From: Actinomycetota bacterium
GTDB lineage: Bacteria > Actinomycetota > Actinomycetes > S36-B12
Assembly (NCBI GenBank): GCA_009726075.1
Contig: WLND01000009.1
Span: 1-13,202 of the forward strand
Reading direction: 5' to 3'
DNA: 13,202 nucleotides
Each line of letters opens with the position of its first letter. Positions within the stretch are counted from its first letter, which is position 1. This document shows, one piece after another, positions 6,305 through 13,202 of this stretch. Under the pieces are notes generated by a model. The model made no database searches and was not told the DNA's origin. It saw nothing but the letters and a program-made list of their open reading frames with translations. The position numbers and the translations under genes were made by a program.

Positions 6305-7056
6305 TGATCGACACTCAGGTCCCCCGGTCACGCGCGCTGCGCGTGACCGGGGTGACCCGTTCATTCGCCGGAGTGCACGCACTCACGGATGTCAGCCTTG
6401 GGGTCGAGCCCGGTCAGGTGCTCGGCCTCATCGGACCGAACGGGGCCGGCAAGTCGACGCTCGTGAACATCATGAGCGGCTACGACCTCCCGGACTCCGG
6501 CTCAGTCACCCTCGACGGTGATGACATCACGCGCGCGAAGCCGCACATCCGGGCCCGGCACGGCCTGGCTCGCACCTTTCAGCACGGACATCTGTTCAGC
6601 GGCCTGACCGTGCGCGAGAACATCGTCGTCACCGCGATCGGCACCGGCCAGCATCGCAAGGCGGCCGGCCAGACGGCCGACACACTCCTCGACTCATTTG
6701 GCCTCACCCACCTCGCGGGGCACGCGGCGAGTTCGCTGCCGCACGGAGTGGAGCGCCGGGTTGGAGTCGCTCGCGCGCTTGCCGGATCCCCGTCCTACGT
6801 GCTGCTCGACGAACCGGCCGCGGGGCTCAACGAGGGAGAAATCGGCGATTTCTCCGACAACATCAGAGCCCTTCGAGATCGCGGCCTCGGCGTCGTCCTC
6901 ATCGACCACAACGTCCGCCTCATCCTTGATGTCTGCGATCGCATCCATGTCCTCGTCGAGGGCAAGACCCTCCTCGAGGGGACGCCGGATGAGGTTCGTG
7001 GCAGCGAAGAACTTGTCGAGGCATACCTGGGAAGGAGCGGCAGTGTCCATCGGTGA
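6304..7056 (+). CDS. livG: ABC transporter ATP-binding protein, LivG-like
   Basis: This 250-residue cytoplasmic ATPase is one of two that power the importer. It has Walker A GPNGAGKST (44-52), the Q-loop glutamine Q93 in RTFQ, Walker B YVLLDE (165-170) and the H-loop H202 in LIDHNV. The layout, with ARTFQHGHLFSGLTVRENI (89-107) and a long insert before the signature, matches LivG rather than LivF. The signature is SLPHGVERR (144-152), while LivG proteins commonly read L-x-x-G-Q-Q-R; the usual Gln after Gly is Val here. The ATG shares its first base with the binding-protein TAA (TAATG), so translation is tightly coupled. The gene symbol is by class; the substrate may not be leucine. Confidence 0.9.
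   Translation: MIDTQVPRSRALRVTGVTRSFAGVHALTDVSLGVEPGQVLGLIGPNGAGKSTLVNIMSGYDLPDSGSVTLDGDDITRAKPHIRARHGLARTFQHGHLFSGLTVRENIVVTAIGTGQHRKAAGQTADTLLDSFGLTHLAGHAASSLPHGVERRVGVARALAGSPSYVLLDEPAAGLNEGEIGDFSDNIRALRDRGLGVVLIDHNVRLILDVCDRIHVLVEGKTLLEGTPDEVRGSEELVEAYLGRSGSVHR
7032..7037 (+). promoter_or_regulatory. Shine-Dalgarno site of the LivF-like gene
   Basis: AAGGAG lies inside the end of the LivG-like gene, 5 nt before GTG 7043. It selects that GTG, giving a 14-nt overlap between the two ATPase genes, over the many upstream in-frame codons that run back to 6698. Confidence 0.65.
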
Positions 7057-7786
7057 CAACGGCAGTGCCCGGGGCAGCATCGGCTCGGGCCTCGTCGTTG
7101 AGAACCTGCACGTCGCCTACGGAGGGGTGCCAGCTGTTCGGGGGATCAGCCTGGAAGTGAAGGCCGGGGAGGCCGTCGGCCTGATCGGTCCGAACGGTGC
7201 GGGCAAGTCCTCGACCCTGCTGGCGATCATGGGAGCGATCGGCCGCACGGGCCGTGTCCTCGTTGATGGCCGCGATATCGCGGGGCTGCCGCCGGAGAAG
7301 GTCGTGCGCACGGGCGTCGCACTCGTGCCCGAGGGACGTCACGTGTTCGCTGAGCTGACCGTCGCCGACAACCTTCGGCTCGGCGCCGTCGGCCGCCGCG
7401 ATCGAAGCGGGTACGCCGAGGCCCTCGAGCAGATCCTCACGATGTTCCCGATCCTTCGTGATTTCGGCCACCGGCAGGCGGGCCTGCTGTCGGGCGGGCA
7501 GCAGCAGCAGCTCGCAATCGGCCGGGCGCTCATGAGCGACCCGGACATCCTCATGCTTGACGAGCCGAGCCTCGGGCTTTCGCCCACGGCCGTCGACACG
7601 GTGTTCGAGGCCCTTGACCTCATTCGAGGGGCGGGCAAGGCGGTGCTCGTGGTCGAGCAGCGGGCCGAGTTCACCATTGCCTTCTGCGATCGAACCTTCG
7701 TCCTCCACGACGGAGAGATCACCCTGACCCTGAAGCCAGAGGATGCCGAAAAGGTGGACGTGTTGACGAAGGCGTACTTCGGATGA
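7043..7786 (+). CDS. livF: ABC transporter ATP-binding protein, LivF-like
   Basis: This 247-residue protein is the second ATPase of the importer. It shows Walker A GPNGAGKSS (49-57), the LivF-typical ALVPEGRHVFAELTVADNL (93-111), a canonical signature LSGGQQQQLAIGRAL (149-163) and Walker B ILMLDE (169-174). EQRAEF at 205-210 replaces the usual H-loop histidine by Gln, which is normal for LivF proteins (VEQN motif). The frame is open back to 6698, but that part overlaps the LivG-like gene in another frame. The GTG at 7043, with its Shine-Dalgarno, gives a normal LivF length; the first 16 residues are a Gly/Ser-rich lead-in before LVVENLHVAYGG. Its stop overlaps the LivH-like start by 4 nt. Confidence 0.93.
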   Translation: MSIGDNGSARGSIGSGLVVENLHVAYGGVPAVRGISLEVKAGEAVGLIGPNGAGKSSTLLAIMGAIGRTGRVLVDGRDIAGLPPEKVVRTGVALVPEGRHVFAELTVADNLRLGAVGRRDRSGYAEALEQILTMFPILRDFGHRQAGLLSGGQQQQLAIGRALMSDPDILMLDEPSLGLSPTAVDTVFEALDLIRGAGKAVLVVEQRAEFTIAFCDRTFVLHDGEITLTLKPEDAEKVDVLTKAYFG

Positions 7787-8670
7787 TGTCGCAGTTGATC
7801 CAGTCGATCGTTGATGCGCTCTCAGCCGGGGCGACCCTCGGCCTTGCGGCATTGGCCATTGGCCTCGTGTTCGGGGTGATCCGGCTGGCCAACTTCGCCC
7901 AGGCCGAGATCATCACCGGTTCGGCCTATTGCCTCATCTTCACCTGGGATCTCGGCTGGTATGTCGCGATCCCGCTGTCGATCCTCGTGGCCATTGCCAT
8001 GTCGCTCCTCATGGAGTTCGCGGTCTTCTCGCGCATGCGAACGGCCAATCCCGCAACCCTGCTCATCGCGTCCTTCGGACTGAGCTTCCTCATTCAACGC
8101 GTATACGAGTTGATGTTCTCCAACAACGTGCGTACGGCGCCCGTCGCGAGCGGGCTCGCGCAGACCGTCGAATTCGCGGGCGTTCGCGTGCAATTGCTCT
8201 CGATCGCGACCATCGTCATCGCTGGAGCCCTCCTGCTCGGACTCCAGCTGTTCCTCACGCGAACCAGTCAGGGGCTGCAGCTCAAGGCTGCGGCTGCCGA
8301 CTTCAAGACGGCCAGACTCGTCGGTATTCCGGCGGGCCGCGTCATCGGCCTTTCGTTTGCACTCAGCGGCATTCTCTCTGCGGCCGTGGCGTTCGTGCTC
8401 ACGGTGCAGACGGGTGCGGTCGGCCCGAGCTTCGGGGTGCAAATCACGATCCTTGCCCTGGTGGGCGCGGTTATCGGCGGCATCGACAAGATCTCGGGAT
8501 CACTGGCGGGTGGTTTCCTCGTCGGGTTCGCGACGTCAATGCTCGCGACCTGGCTGCCCCAGGAGATGAGCAACTTCAAGGATGCCTTCGTGTTCGTGCT
8601 CGTGATCGGGGTCCTGCTCTTTCGACCATCTGGTTTGCTCATCAAGGGACGCGGGGTGGCACGCACGTGA
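7783..8670 (+). CDS. livH: Branched-chain amino acid-type ABC permease, LivH-like
   Basis: This 295-residue integral membrane protein forms half of the translocation channel. It is strongly hydrophobic, with about eight membrane spans. The early GLVFGVIRLANFAQAEIITGSAY stretch (28-49, read in parts) is the classic LivH block. The cytoplasmic coupling loop RTSQGLQLKAAAADFKTARLVGI (160-182 region) matches the loop that meets the ATPases. It ends with LLFRPSGLL, the shared permease tail. Two ATG codons stand in tandem at 7783 and 7786; either may be used. The first overlaps the LivF-like TGA by 4 nt. It needs the LivM-like partner for a working channel. Confidence 0.93.
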   Translation: MMSQLIQSIVDALSAGATLGLAALAIGLVFGVIRLANFAQAEIITGSAYCLIFTWDLGWYVAIPLSILVAIAMSLLMEFAVFSRMRTANPATLLIASFGLSFLIQRVYELMFSNNVRTAPVASGLAQTVEFAGVRVQLLSIATIVIAGALLLGLQLFLTRTSQGLQLKAAAADFKTARLVGIPAGRVIGLSFALSGILSAAVAFVLTVQTGAVGPSFGVQITILALVGAVIGGIDKISGSLAGGFLVGFATSMLATWLPQEMSNFKDAFVFVLVIGVLLFRPSGLLIKGRGVART

Positions 8671-9770
8671 TCGATCGCACGGCAACGTCGGACGAGGTCG
8701 CACTGAGCGCACCCCGCGGGCTGTGGTACCGCCTCGGCCCCATCTGGTCCCTTATCAGCCTGCTGGCGATCGTGTACCTCGTGACGCTGGTCAACAGTTT
8801 CCTTGGCGACAGCGTGCAGGTGCAACTGCAGTATGCGCTCGTGAACCTCATCATCGTGGTGGCGCTGCAGATCTTCATCGGGACGTCAGGCGTCCTCAGC
8901 TTCGGCCACGTGGCCTTCGTCGCTGTCGGGGCCTGGACCGTCGGCCTGCTGACGATCGAGCCAGAGCTCAAGCGCAACCTGCTTCCCGACCTTTTCCCAT
9001 TCCTGTTCGACCTCAATGCCCCGTGGTTCGTGGCCGTGCTCATTGGTGGAATCGTCGGCGGCCTCCTCGCCCTCGTGGTCTCGCCCGTCCTCATGCGCCT
9101 GAACGGCCTTCAGGCTGGTATCGCCACGTTCGCCCTCCTGGGCGTCGTGAATCAGGTGCTCACCTACTGGTCGAGCATCGGGCCGCGCAGCGGTCAGTCC
9201 ATGGTCGGCATCCCGGATGTGCTGAATCTCCAGACCACGATGCTCTTCGCCATGGCGGCCATCGTCGCGGCCTGGCTCTTCCAGCGCACGAAGCCGTCTC
9301 GTCTGCTGAGAGCAGCGAGGGAGGACGGGATCGCCGCAGCATCGTCAGGCATCAATGTGGTGAGCCAGCGGATCATCGTGTTCGCCGTGTCGGGCATCGT
9401 GGCCGGGGTGGCCGGAGGCCTCTTCGCGCTCACCAACAGAGTCGTGCAGTCGAGCCAATTGAATATCGAGCTCACGTTCATCACGCTGGCCATGCTGGTC
9501 CTCGGTGGCATGCTCTCGCTCAGCGGCGCGGTTATCGGCACCCTGGTGTTCAGCCTCGTCGACGTCCTGCTGGTCCGCATGCAGAACGGACTCGAGATCG
9601 GGAACTTCATCGTGACGGTTCCGCAGGGAGCGCGGGCCATCGTCCTCGGGTTGATCCTGGTTGGCATGCTCCTCTTCCGACCCTCCGGAATCACGGGCGG
9701 GCGCGAGTTCGTCTGGCCTTTCCGGAAGGACCGGCCATTGCCGGGCATGCCGCCGACGAACGAAGCCTGA
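8667..9770 (+). CDS. livM: Branched-chain amino acid-type ABC permease, LivM-like
   Basis: This 367-residue protein is the second permease subunit. A short polar N-terminus (1-25) precedes about nine or ten membrane spans. GVLSFGHVAFVAVGAW (75-90) is the LivM hallmark, GPRSGQSMVGIP (172-183) the periplasmic loop motif, and LLRAAREDGIAAASSGIN (213-230) the ATPase-coupling loop. It ends with LLFRPSG followed by a basic tail. The GTG at 8667 overlaps the LivH-like TGA by 4 nt. The same frame is open to 7929, but that segment is a shadow of the LivH-like gene with no hydrophobic character. It closes the transporter operon; the next gene is convergent after 36 nt, and only a 4-bp hairpin (9787-9798, TCGG loop) is seen between them. 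Confidence 0.93.
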   Translation: MIDRTATSDEVALSAPRGLWYRLGPIWSLISLLAIVYLVTLVNSFLGDSVQVQLQYALVNLIIVVALQIFIGTSGVLSFGHVAFVAVGAWTVGLLTIEPELKRNLLPDLFPFLFDLNAPWFVAVLIGGIVGGLLALVVSPVLMRLNGLQAGIATFALLGVVNQVLTYWSSIGPRSGQSMVGIPDVLNLQTTMLFAMAAIVAAWLFQRTKPSRLLRAAREDGIAAASSGINVVSQRIIVFAVSGIVAGVAGGLFALTNRVVQSSQLNIELTFITLAMLVLGGMLSLSGAVIGTLVFSLVDVLLVRMQNGLEIGNFIVTVPQGARAIVLGLILVGMLLFRPSGITGGREFVWPFRKDRPLPGMPPTNEA

Positions 9771-9806
9771 TCAGCAGGTGGTTCACGGGCTCGGGCCCTG
9801 CGGCGC

Positions 9807-10472
9807 TCAGGCGTCGTCCGCCGGGTCCTGCCCTGGTCCCACGTGGTCGGCGAGCCATTCGGCGAGCGGACGGACGGCCCGCCAGTCGGCTCGAACGGTG
9901 GTCAGCGCCTTGCGCGTTCCGAGCCATGGCTCCACGGGATAGGCGCACGAGGCGATGAGCATGCGGTAGCGGAGCAGGTCGATCCGAGGGTTGTCCGTGT
10001 CGTACCCACGGGGCTTGGTCTTCAACGGGCGTCCGTCGATCTCAAAGCGGTTGGACAGGCCACCGAGGATGCGTTCGAGTTCGGCCCCGACCGGCCCGTC
10101 GACCGAGTCCCGATAGCGGCGCATCTGGTCGCCCTGCGGGGAGTACCAGCCGGCGCCGACGAGGAGGCCCTTGGCCGACACCTGCACGTAGTAGGCAATG
10201 GCGTCCTCGAGCTGCACCACCGCGCCCTGATGATCCTTGAGCGGCGTCTTGTCAGCGCTAAATCGGGCATCGCGATACGGGCGGTAGATGTGCGCCGTGC
10301 CGAACTCCTCGGCGAGCTCGGCCAGCAACGCGGTCAGCGGCCCCCGCACGAGGTGTTCGTAGTCGGCCTTATGGTCTGCCCACCATGCACGGGTGTTGTT
10401 ATCGGCGAGAGTCTCGTAGAACTCGAAGGCCTCGGACGCGAATCCGCTGAACCCGTTCGCGCTGTCGGCCAT
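9807..10472 (-). CDS. DUF2461 (TIGR02453) family protein
   Basis: This 221-residue protein fits the DUF2461 family, whose biochemical role is unknown. The opening FYETLADNNTRAWWADHKADYE (18-39, in parts) matches the usual F-x-x-L-x-x-N-N-x-x-x-W-F pattern. PYRDARFSADKTPLKDHQGA (65-84) is the family's strongest block. YYVQVSAKGLLVGAGWYSP (94-112) and a Lys/Arg-rich RPLKTKPRGYD (148-158) follow. The ATG at 10472 has GGGAG 8 nt upstream. A TTG at 10493 would add seven residues but has no better site. It follows the iorB-like gene by 37 nt on the same strand, so it may share its transcript. There is no signal peptide, and it is probably cytosolic. A link to the oxidoreductase is positional only. 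Confidence 0.85.
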   Translation of the reverse strand: MADSANGFSGFASEAFEFYETLADNNTRAWWADHKADYEHLVRGPLTALLAELAEEFGTAHIYRPYRDARFSADKTPLKDHQGAVVQLEDAIAYYVQVSAKGLLVGAGWYSPQGDQMRRYRDSVDGPVGAELERILGGLSNRFEIDGRPLKTKPRGYDTDNPRIDLLRYRMLIASCAYPVEPWLGTRKALTTVRADWRAVRPLAEWLADHVGPGQDPADDA

Positions 10473-10480
10473 GGTTGAGT

Positions 10481-10485
10481 CTCCC
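10481..10485 (-). promoter_or_regulatory. Shine-Dalgarno site of the DUF2461 gene
   Basis: On the minus strand GGGAG lies 8 nt before the ATG at 10472 and supports that start over the in-frame TTG at 10493. Confidence 0.5.
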
Positions 10486-10509
10486 ACGAGCAAACGCCGG
10501 AAAACCGGG

Positions 10510-12117
10510 TCAGCTGGCGGTCATCGACGCAGCGCTCAGTGCCGCCTGCAGTTGCTGACCAGTCTCATCGGCCAGAGCCGCTGCCCGTAGGTTCCGCAGC
10601 CGCGCGGCGGCCGTCGGATCGCCTGAGATGAGGGGCAGTACGCCCATGAGGTCGGTGAAGTTGCGCATGCCGTTGGCGTGGGTCTCGCCGTAGCCCTTGA
10701 CGACCTGCTGGCACAGCACGATTTCATAGGCGAGGTCGTAGTTCTGGGGAGCATGGCTTCGGGCCAGCCCGAGCCAGGCATCGATGCGCTGCTGTTCGAG
10801 GCCAAACCGAAGCGACCGACGGCGGATGGGGCGCAGTCGCGCGAGCAGGTAAAGCACGGTGAAGCCGCCAACCGATGTGGTCTGGATCTTGATGCCCTTG
10901 TGGGTCGCCTTGTGAATAAGGGCCTTCATTACGGACGAATTCAGCAGCCAACGACCGAGCGCGGTGGGGAGGGTGTCGCTGATCTCCTCGACCTGCGGAT
11001 GCAGGAACTCGCGTACCTGCATCACCTGTGCACCGTCGACGCGTGCTTCCTTGCCCACCCGGTCAAACCTCCGCCGGCGGGTCTTGTGGAAGGCGACGCG
11101 GATGGTGTCCTCGTACGTCATCCACAGGGCAGTGAATCGAGCGGCCTCGGCCGTGAGCCGGTTTGAGCCATCACCGTGTGCTTCGAGGTCGGCGATCAGG
11201 GACAGGCGGTCGAGGTACTCGTCGGCGTAGGCCACGTCCTGATACTCAGCCGTGCGCTTGATTCCGTTCACCAGCATGAAGCGTGCCTGCGCGGGAAACG
11301 AGTCGGCGATGCGGCGGGCCTGTGGCTGGAGCTTGATTCCGACAAGCGAGGCGGAATCACTGATCGCGCGCGCGATGTCGGCGGGATCTGGTCCCTCGTC
11401 CGGCAGGTCTGCGGGTCGCGTTCCGATGCTGATGTCGGTGACGGGTCGTGGCGGGGCTGCGGCGATGCGATATCCCTCTGCGAAGGCCCTCAGGCTGGGT
11501 TCCACGCCCTTGCCGCCCGAGCGGATCGCTTCCTCGAATTGCTCGCGGGTGAATGGGAGCACGCCCGCGCCGGCGAGGGCACCGAACAGCACGGCACTGA
11601 TCACGCTTCCGGTGTCCTCGGCCATCCTTGCGAAATCTCCGCGGATGAAACGCTTCGAGGCGCCGATCGCGGCCTCGATCAGGCCGGCGGAGTCGACGCG
11701 GCCGTCGCCCATCGCAGTGCGCTCCGGCATTGCGTAGGTACGGCTCGTCGAGGCGATGAGTGTCGTGCGATCGGGGGTGGAGAATCCCCGCTGCACTGCT
11801 CGGCCGGCTTCCATGAGCTCGGAGGCAACGACGATATCGAGCTCGCCCGGGGTGGGCATTGTGCTGAGAACGGGCTCCGGCTGGTGCGCGACGCCGACCT
11901 GCTTCGGGAAGAGTTCGGCGTAGTAGACGGTCGCGCCCGTGCGCTGAGCCACGCCGGGCACCGACGTGCTCTGGGCGAAATACCCATTGGCCTCTGCGAG
12001 GGCAACCGTCCAGTCGGAGAGCACTCCGCCGCCCTCACCGCCCATCGCGAGAATGGCCATGGTGATGGGACGCTGGTGCCCGGCGGATCGCGCTGGCGGG
12101 TCGGTCACGGTGGTCAT
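10510..12117 (-). CDS. iorB: Indolepyruvate:ferredoxin oxidoreductase beta subunit, long form
   Basis: This 535-residue protein is the gamma-domain partner of the TPP subunit encoded just upstream. Residues about 18-215 are the 2-oxoacid:ferredoxin oxidoreductase gamma domain, with a Gly-rich MGGEGGGVLSDW (25-36) and the conserved TSVPGVAQRTGATVYYAEL (51-69). A long C-terminal region (about 245-520) resembles what I recall as DUF6537, with YEDTIRVAFHKTRRRRFD (335-352), a KGYGETHANGMRNF block (474-487) and a basic ARLRPIRRRSLRFG segment. Archaeal IorB is only about 200 residues, so this is the large bacterial form. The complex would oxidise aryl-pyruvates to aryl-acetyl-CoA plus CO2, passing electrons to ferredoxin. 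The ATG at 12117 has a GAGGAAAAGG stretch upstream, and the gene lies 55 nt after the alpha gene. Confidence 0.87.
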   Translation of the reverse strand: MTTVTDPPARSAGHQRPITMAILAMGGEGGGVLSDWTVALAEANGYFAQSTSVPGVAQRTGATVYYAELFPKQVGVAHQPEPVLSTMPTPGELDIVVASELMEAGRAVQRGFSTPDRTTLIASTSRTYAMPERTAMGDGRVDSAGLIEAAIGASKRFIRGDFARMAEDTGSVISAVLFGALAGAGVLPFTREQFEEAIRSGGKGVEPSLRAFAEGYRIAAAPPRPVTDISIGTRPADLPDEGPDPADIARAISDSASLVGIKLQPQARRIADSFPAQARFMLVNGIKRTAEYQDVAYADEYLDRLSLIADLEAHGDGSNRLTAEAARFTALWMTYEDTIRVAFHKTRRRRFDRVGKEARVDGAQVMQVREFLHPQVEEISDTLPTALGRWLLNSSVMKALIHKATHKGIKIQTTSVGGFTVLYLLARLRPIRRRSLRFGLEQQRIDAWLGLARSHAPQNYDLAYEIVLCQQVVKGYGETHANGMRNFTDLMGVLPLISGDPTAAARLRNLRAAALADETGQQLQAALSAASMTAS

Positions 12118-12172
12118 GGGGCCTTTTCCTCGGGTGTGGGCTCGGTGGGGGAGTGGTCGGGGGCCTCGGAGG

Positions 12173-13202
12173 CTAGGAGGGCTCGAGGCCTGCGAGGCGG
12201 CGCTCGACGCCGTGCTGGAGGAATTCGATGTAGCGGCTGCGGATCGCCGTCTTCATTCGGTCCCAGCGACTGGGGTTCGTGATGATCTCGGTGCGGTAGA
12301 ACGACGGGCACAGGGCGGCGGCGTGGGCGTTCTCGCCGCACAGGCCGCAGCCGACGCAGCTGTTGAGCACCGTGGCGATGGGGTCCTGCCGCATCGGATC
12401 GGGGTTCGGTCCGATGGTGAGCGAGGGGCACCCGGAGATCCGGATGCAGGAGTGATCACCCGTGCAAGTTTCCGGGTCGACTCCGAATCGCTCGCGGACG
12501 ACTCGCTTGCCCTCCTTGATGCGCTTTGCGATGAGCGGCTTCTCGCGCCGCGTCCGATTCAAGGTGCATTCGCTCTGCGCGATGATCACCTTGGGGCCCT
12601 TCTCAGTCGAGGTGAGCGCCTCCTTGAAGAGGTCGCGCATCTCGTCGACCTTGAAGGTATTCGTCATCGTCCGGGACCAGCGCACCCCGACGCCTCGCAC
12701 GGCCTTCTCGATCGAGTGCTTGGTCGAGCGCAGTGGATTGTCTGCCTTCGACGAGAGGATGTCCTGACCTCCGGTCGCGGCACTGTAGGCGTTGTCGACG
12801 ATGACGAGCAATTGATCATTCTCGTTGAAGACCGCGTTGCCGACCCCGCTCGTGAGCCCGTTGTGCCAGAAGCCGCCGTCGCCCATGATGGCGATCGGAC
12901 GCTTCTTGCCATCCTTGCCGTTCAGTGCTGCTGCGCCTGCTGAGCCCAGGCCGTAGCCCATGGTCGTAGCCCCGATGTTGAACGGCGCGTTGATCGAGAA
13001 CAGGTGGCACCCGATATCGGCACTCACATGGTGCTCGCCGACCTCGCGCTGGGCGAGGGTGAGGGCGGCGAAGATCGGACGCTCCGGGCAGCCGGTGCAG
13101 AAGCCCGGGGGCCGGCCCTGGACGAGCTCTGCTGCGATTCGGGGGGCGTAGGGGCTGCGCGGGTCAGTCGCCGGCAGGGTCGAGGTGGGGAGATTGTCCT
13201 GA
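12173..13202 (-). CDS. iorA: Indolepyruvate:ferredoxin oxidoreductase alpha subunit, C-terminal part (truncated by window edge)
   Basis: The frame is open from the window edge to a TAG at 12173-12175 and encodes the last 342 residues. RPPGFCTGCPERPIF (CTGC at 13088-13099) is the IorA motif that opens the TPP-binding domain. ADIGCHLFSINAPFNIGAT follows. IMGDGGFWHNGL (GDGG at 12873-12884) and VDNAYSAATGGQD form the Mg-TPP site. A C-terminal iron-sulfur region has cysteines in C-x5-C-x5-C spacing (12428-12466) and then C-x2-C-x2-C-x9-C (CVGCGLCG at about 12337-12361 to LCPS near 12307). The missing N-terminus should hold the pyrimidine-binding and domain II parts. A GTG at 13027 is internal and not the start. 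The enzyme decarboxylates a 2-oxoacid to an acyl-CoA; substrate preference among aryl-pyruvates is by family name only. No ferredoxin gene is in the window. Confidence 0.9.
   Translation of the reverse strand, partial: QDNLPTSTLPATDPRSPYAPRIAAELVQGRPPGFCTGCPERPIFAALTLAQREVGEHHVSADIGCHLFSINAPFNIGATTMGYGLGSAGAAALNGKDGKKRPIAIMGDGGFWHNGLTSGVGNAVFNENDQLLVIVDNAYSAATGGQDILSSKADNPLRSTKHSIEKAVRGVGVRWSRTMTNTFKVDEMRDLFKEALTSTEKGPKVIIAQSECTLNRTRREKPLIAKRIKEGKRVVRERFGVDPETCTGDHSCIRISGCPSLTIGPNPDPMRQDPIATVLNSCVGCGLCGENAHAAALCPSFYRTEIITNPSRWDRMKTAIRSRYIEFLQHGVERRLAGLEPS

Noticed and set aside
5198..6382. A 394-codon open frame on the minus strand across the binding-protein gene
   Set aside because: It lies antisense to a clearly recognised protein. 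Its translation is rich in Arg, Gly, Val and Asp with no family motif, as expected of codon-bias shadows in GC-rich DNA.
6920..7852. A 310-codon minus-strand open frame opposite the two ATPase genes
   Set aside because: It spans both coding regions in antisense and has a composition typical of a shadow frame.
7929..8666. N-terminal extension of the LivM-like frame back to 7929
   Set aside because: It overlaps the LivH-like gene in another frame, is Arg/His/Pro-rich and not hydrophobic. The GTG at 8667 with a 4-nt overlap gives a normal LivM.
9787..9798. Hairpin GGGC-TCGG-GCCC between the convergent livM and DUF2461 genes as a bidirectional terminator
   Set aside because: The stem is only 4 bp and there is no T-run on either strand. 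Such short stems are frequent in GC-rich DNA.
10497..10508. CCGG-AAAA-CCGG hairpin between the iorB and DUF2461 genes as a terminator
   Set aside because: The stem is 4 bp, and on the minus strand the T-run is in the loop rather than after the stem, so it does not have terminator form.
11176..12943. Long plus-strand open frames (11176-12282 and 11966-12943) opposite the ior genes
   Set aside because: The minus-strand IorA and IorB proteins have convincing motifs. The plus-strand frames have none, overlap each other and cross the gene boundary.

Overview
The window is GC-rich, densely packed bacterial chromosome. It uses many GTG starts, start/stop codons often overlap by 4 nt, and a ribD-ribE-ribBA-ribH-hisE-hisG order runs without real gaps. 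That order, with long-form HisG, fused RibBA and the base composition, points to an actinobacterium; I cannot name the genus. No tRNA, rRNA, mobile element, CRISPR array or long repeat was seen. The largest gene-free gap is about 177 nt.

Region 1 (1-4067, + strand) is a metabolic operon. It holds the tail of ribD, riboflavin synthase (ribE), bifunctional DHBP synthase/GTP cyclohydrolase II (ribBA), lumazine synthase (ribH), phosphoribosyl-ATP pyrophosphatase (hisE), ATP phosphoribosyltransferase (hisG) and a small hotdog-fold acyl-CoA thioesterase whose GTG start overlaps the hisG stop. The rib genes cover both branches of riboflavin synthesis; hisG and hisE are the first two steps of histidine synthesis.

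Region 2 (4151-9770, + strand) is an FCD-type GntR regulator followed by a complete five-gene ABC importer of the branched-chain amino acid (Liv/HAAT) class: lipoprotein binding protein, two ATPases (LivG-like, LivF-like) and two permeases (LivH-like, LivM-like). The five transporter genes overlap by 1-14 nt and probably form one transcript. A candidate promoter lies before the binding-protein gene. Related AT-rich dyads lie before both the regulator and the transporter, which suggests, but does not prove, that the regulator controls both.

Region 3 (9807-13202, - strand) converges on region 2. It reads, in transcription order, the 3' part of an indolepyruvate:ferredoxin oxidoreductase alpha subunit (iorA-like, running off the window), its large beta subunit (iorB-like, with a long C-terminal extension) and a DUF2461 protein. 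A working idea is that the importer brings in an aromatic or branched-chain amino acid or a related acid, and the 2-oxoacid oxidoreductase converts the derived aryl-pyruvate to an acyl-CoA. The substrate link is inference from proximity only. Most of the window looks like ordinary core metabolism plus a catabolic/transport module; I did not find a clearly unprecedented system.
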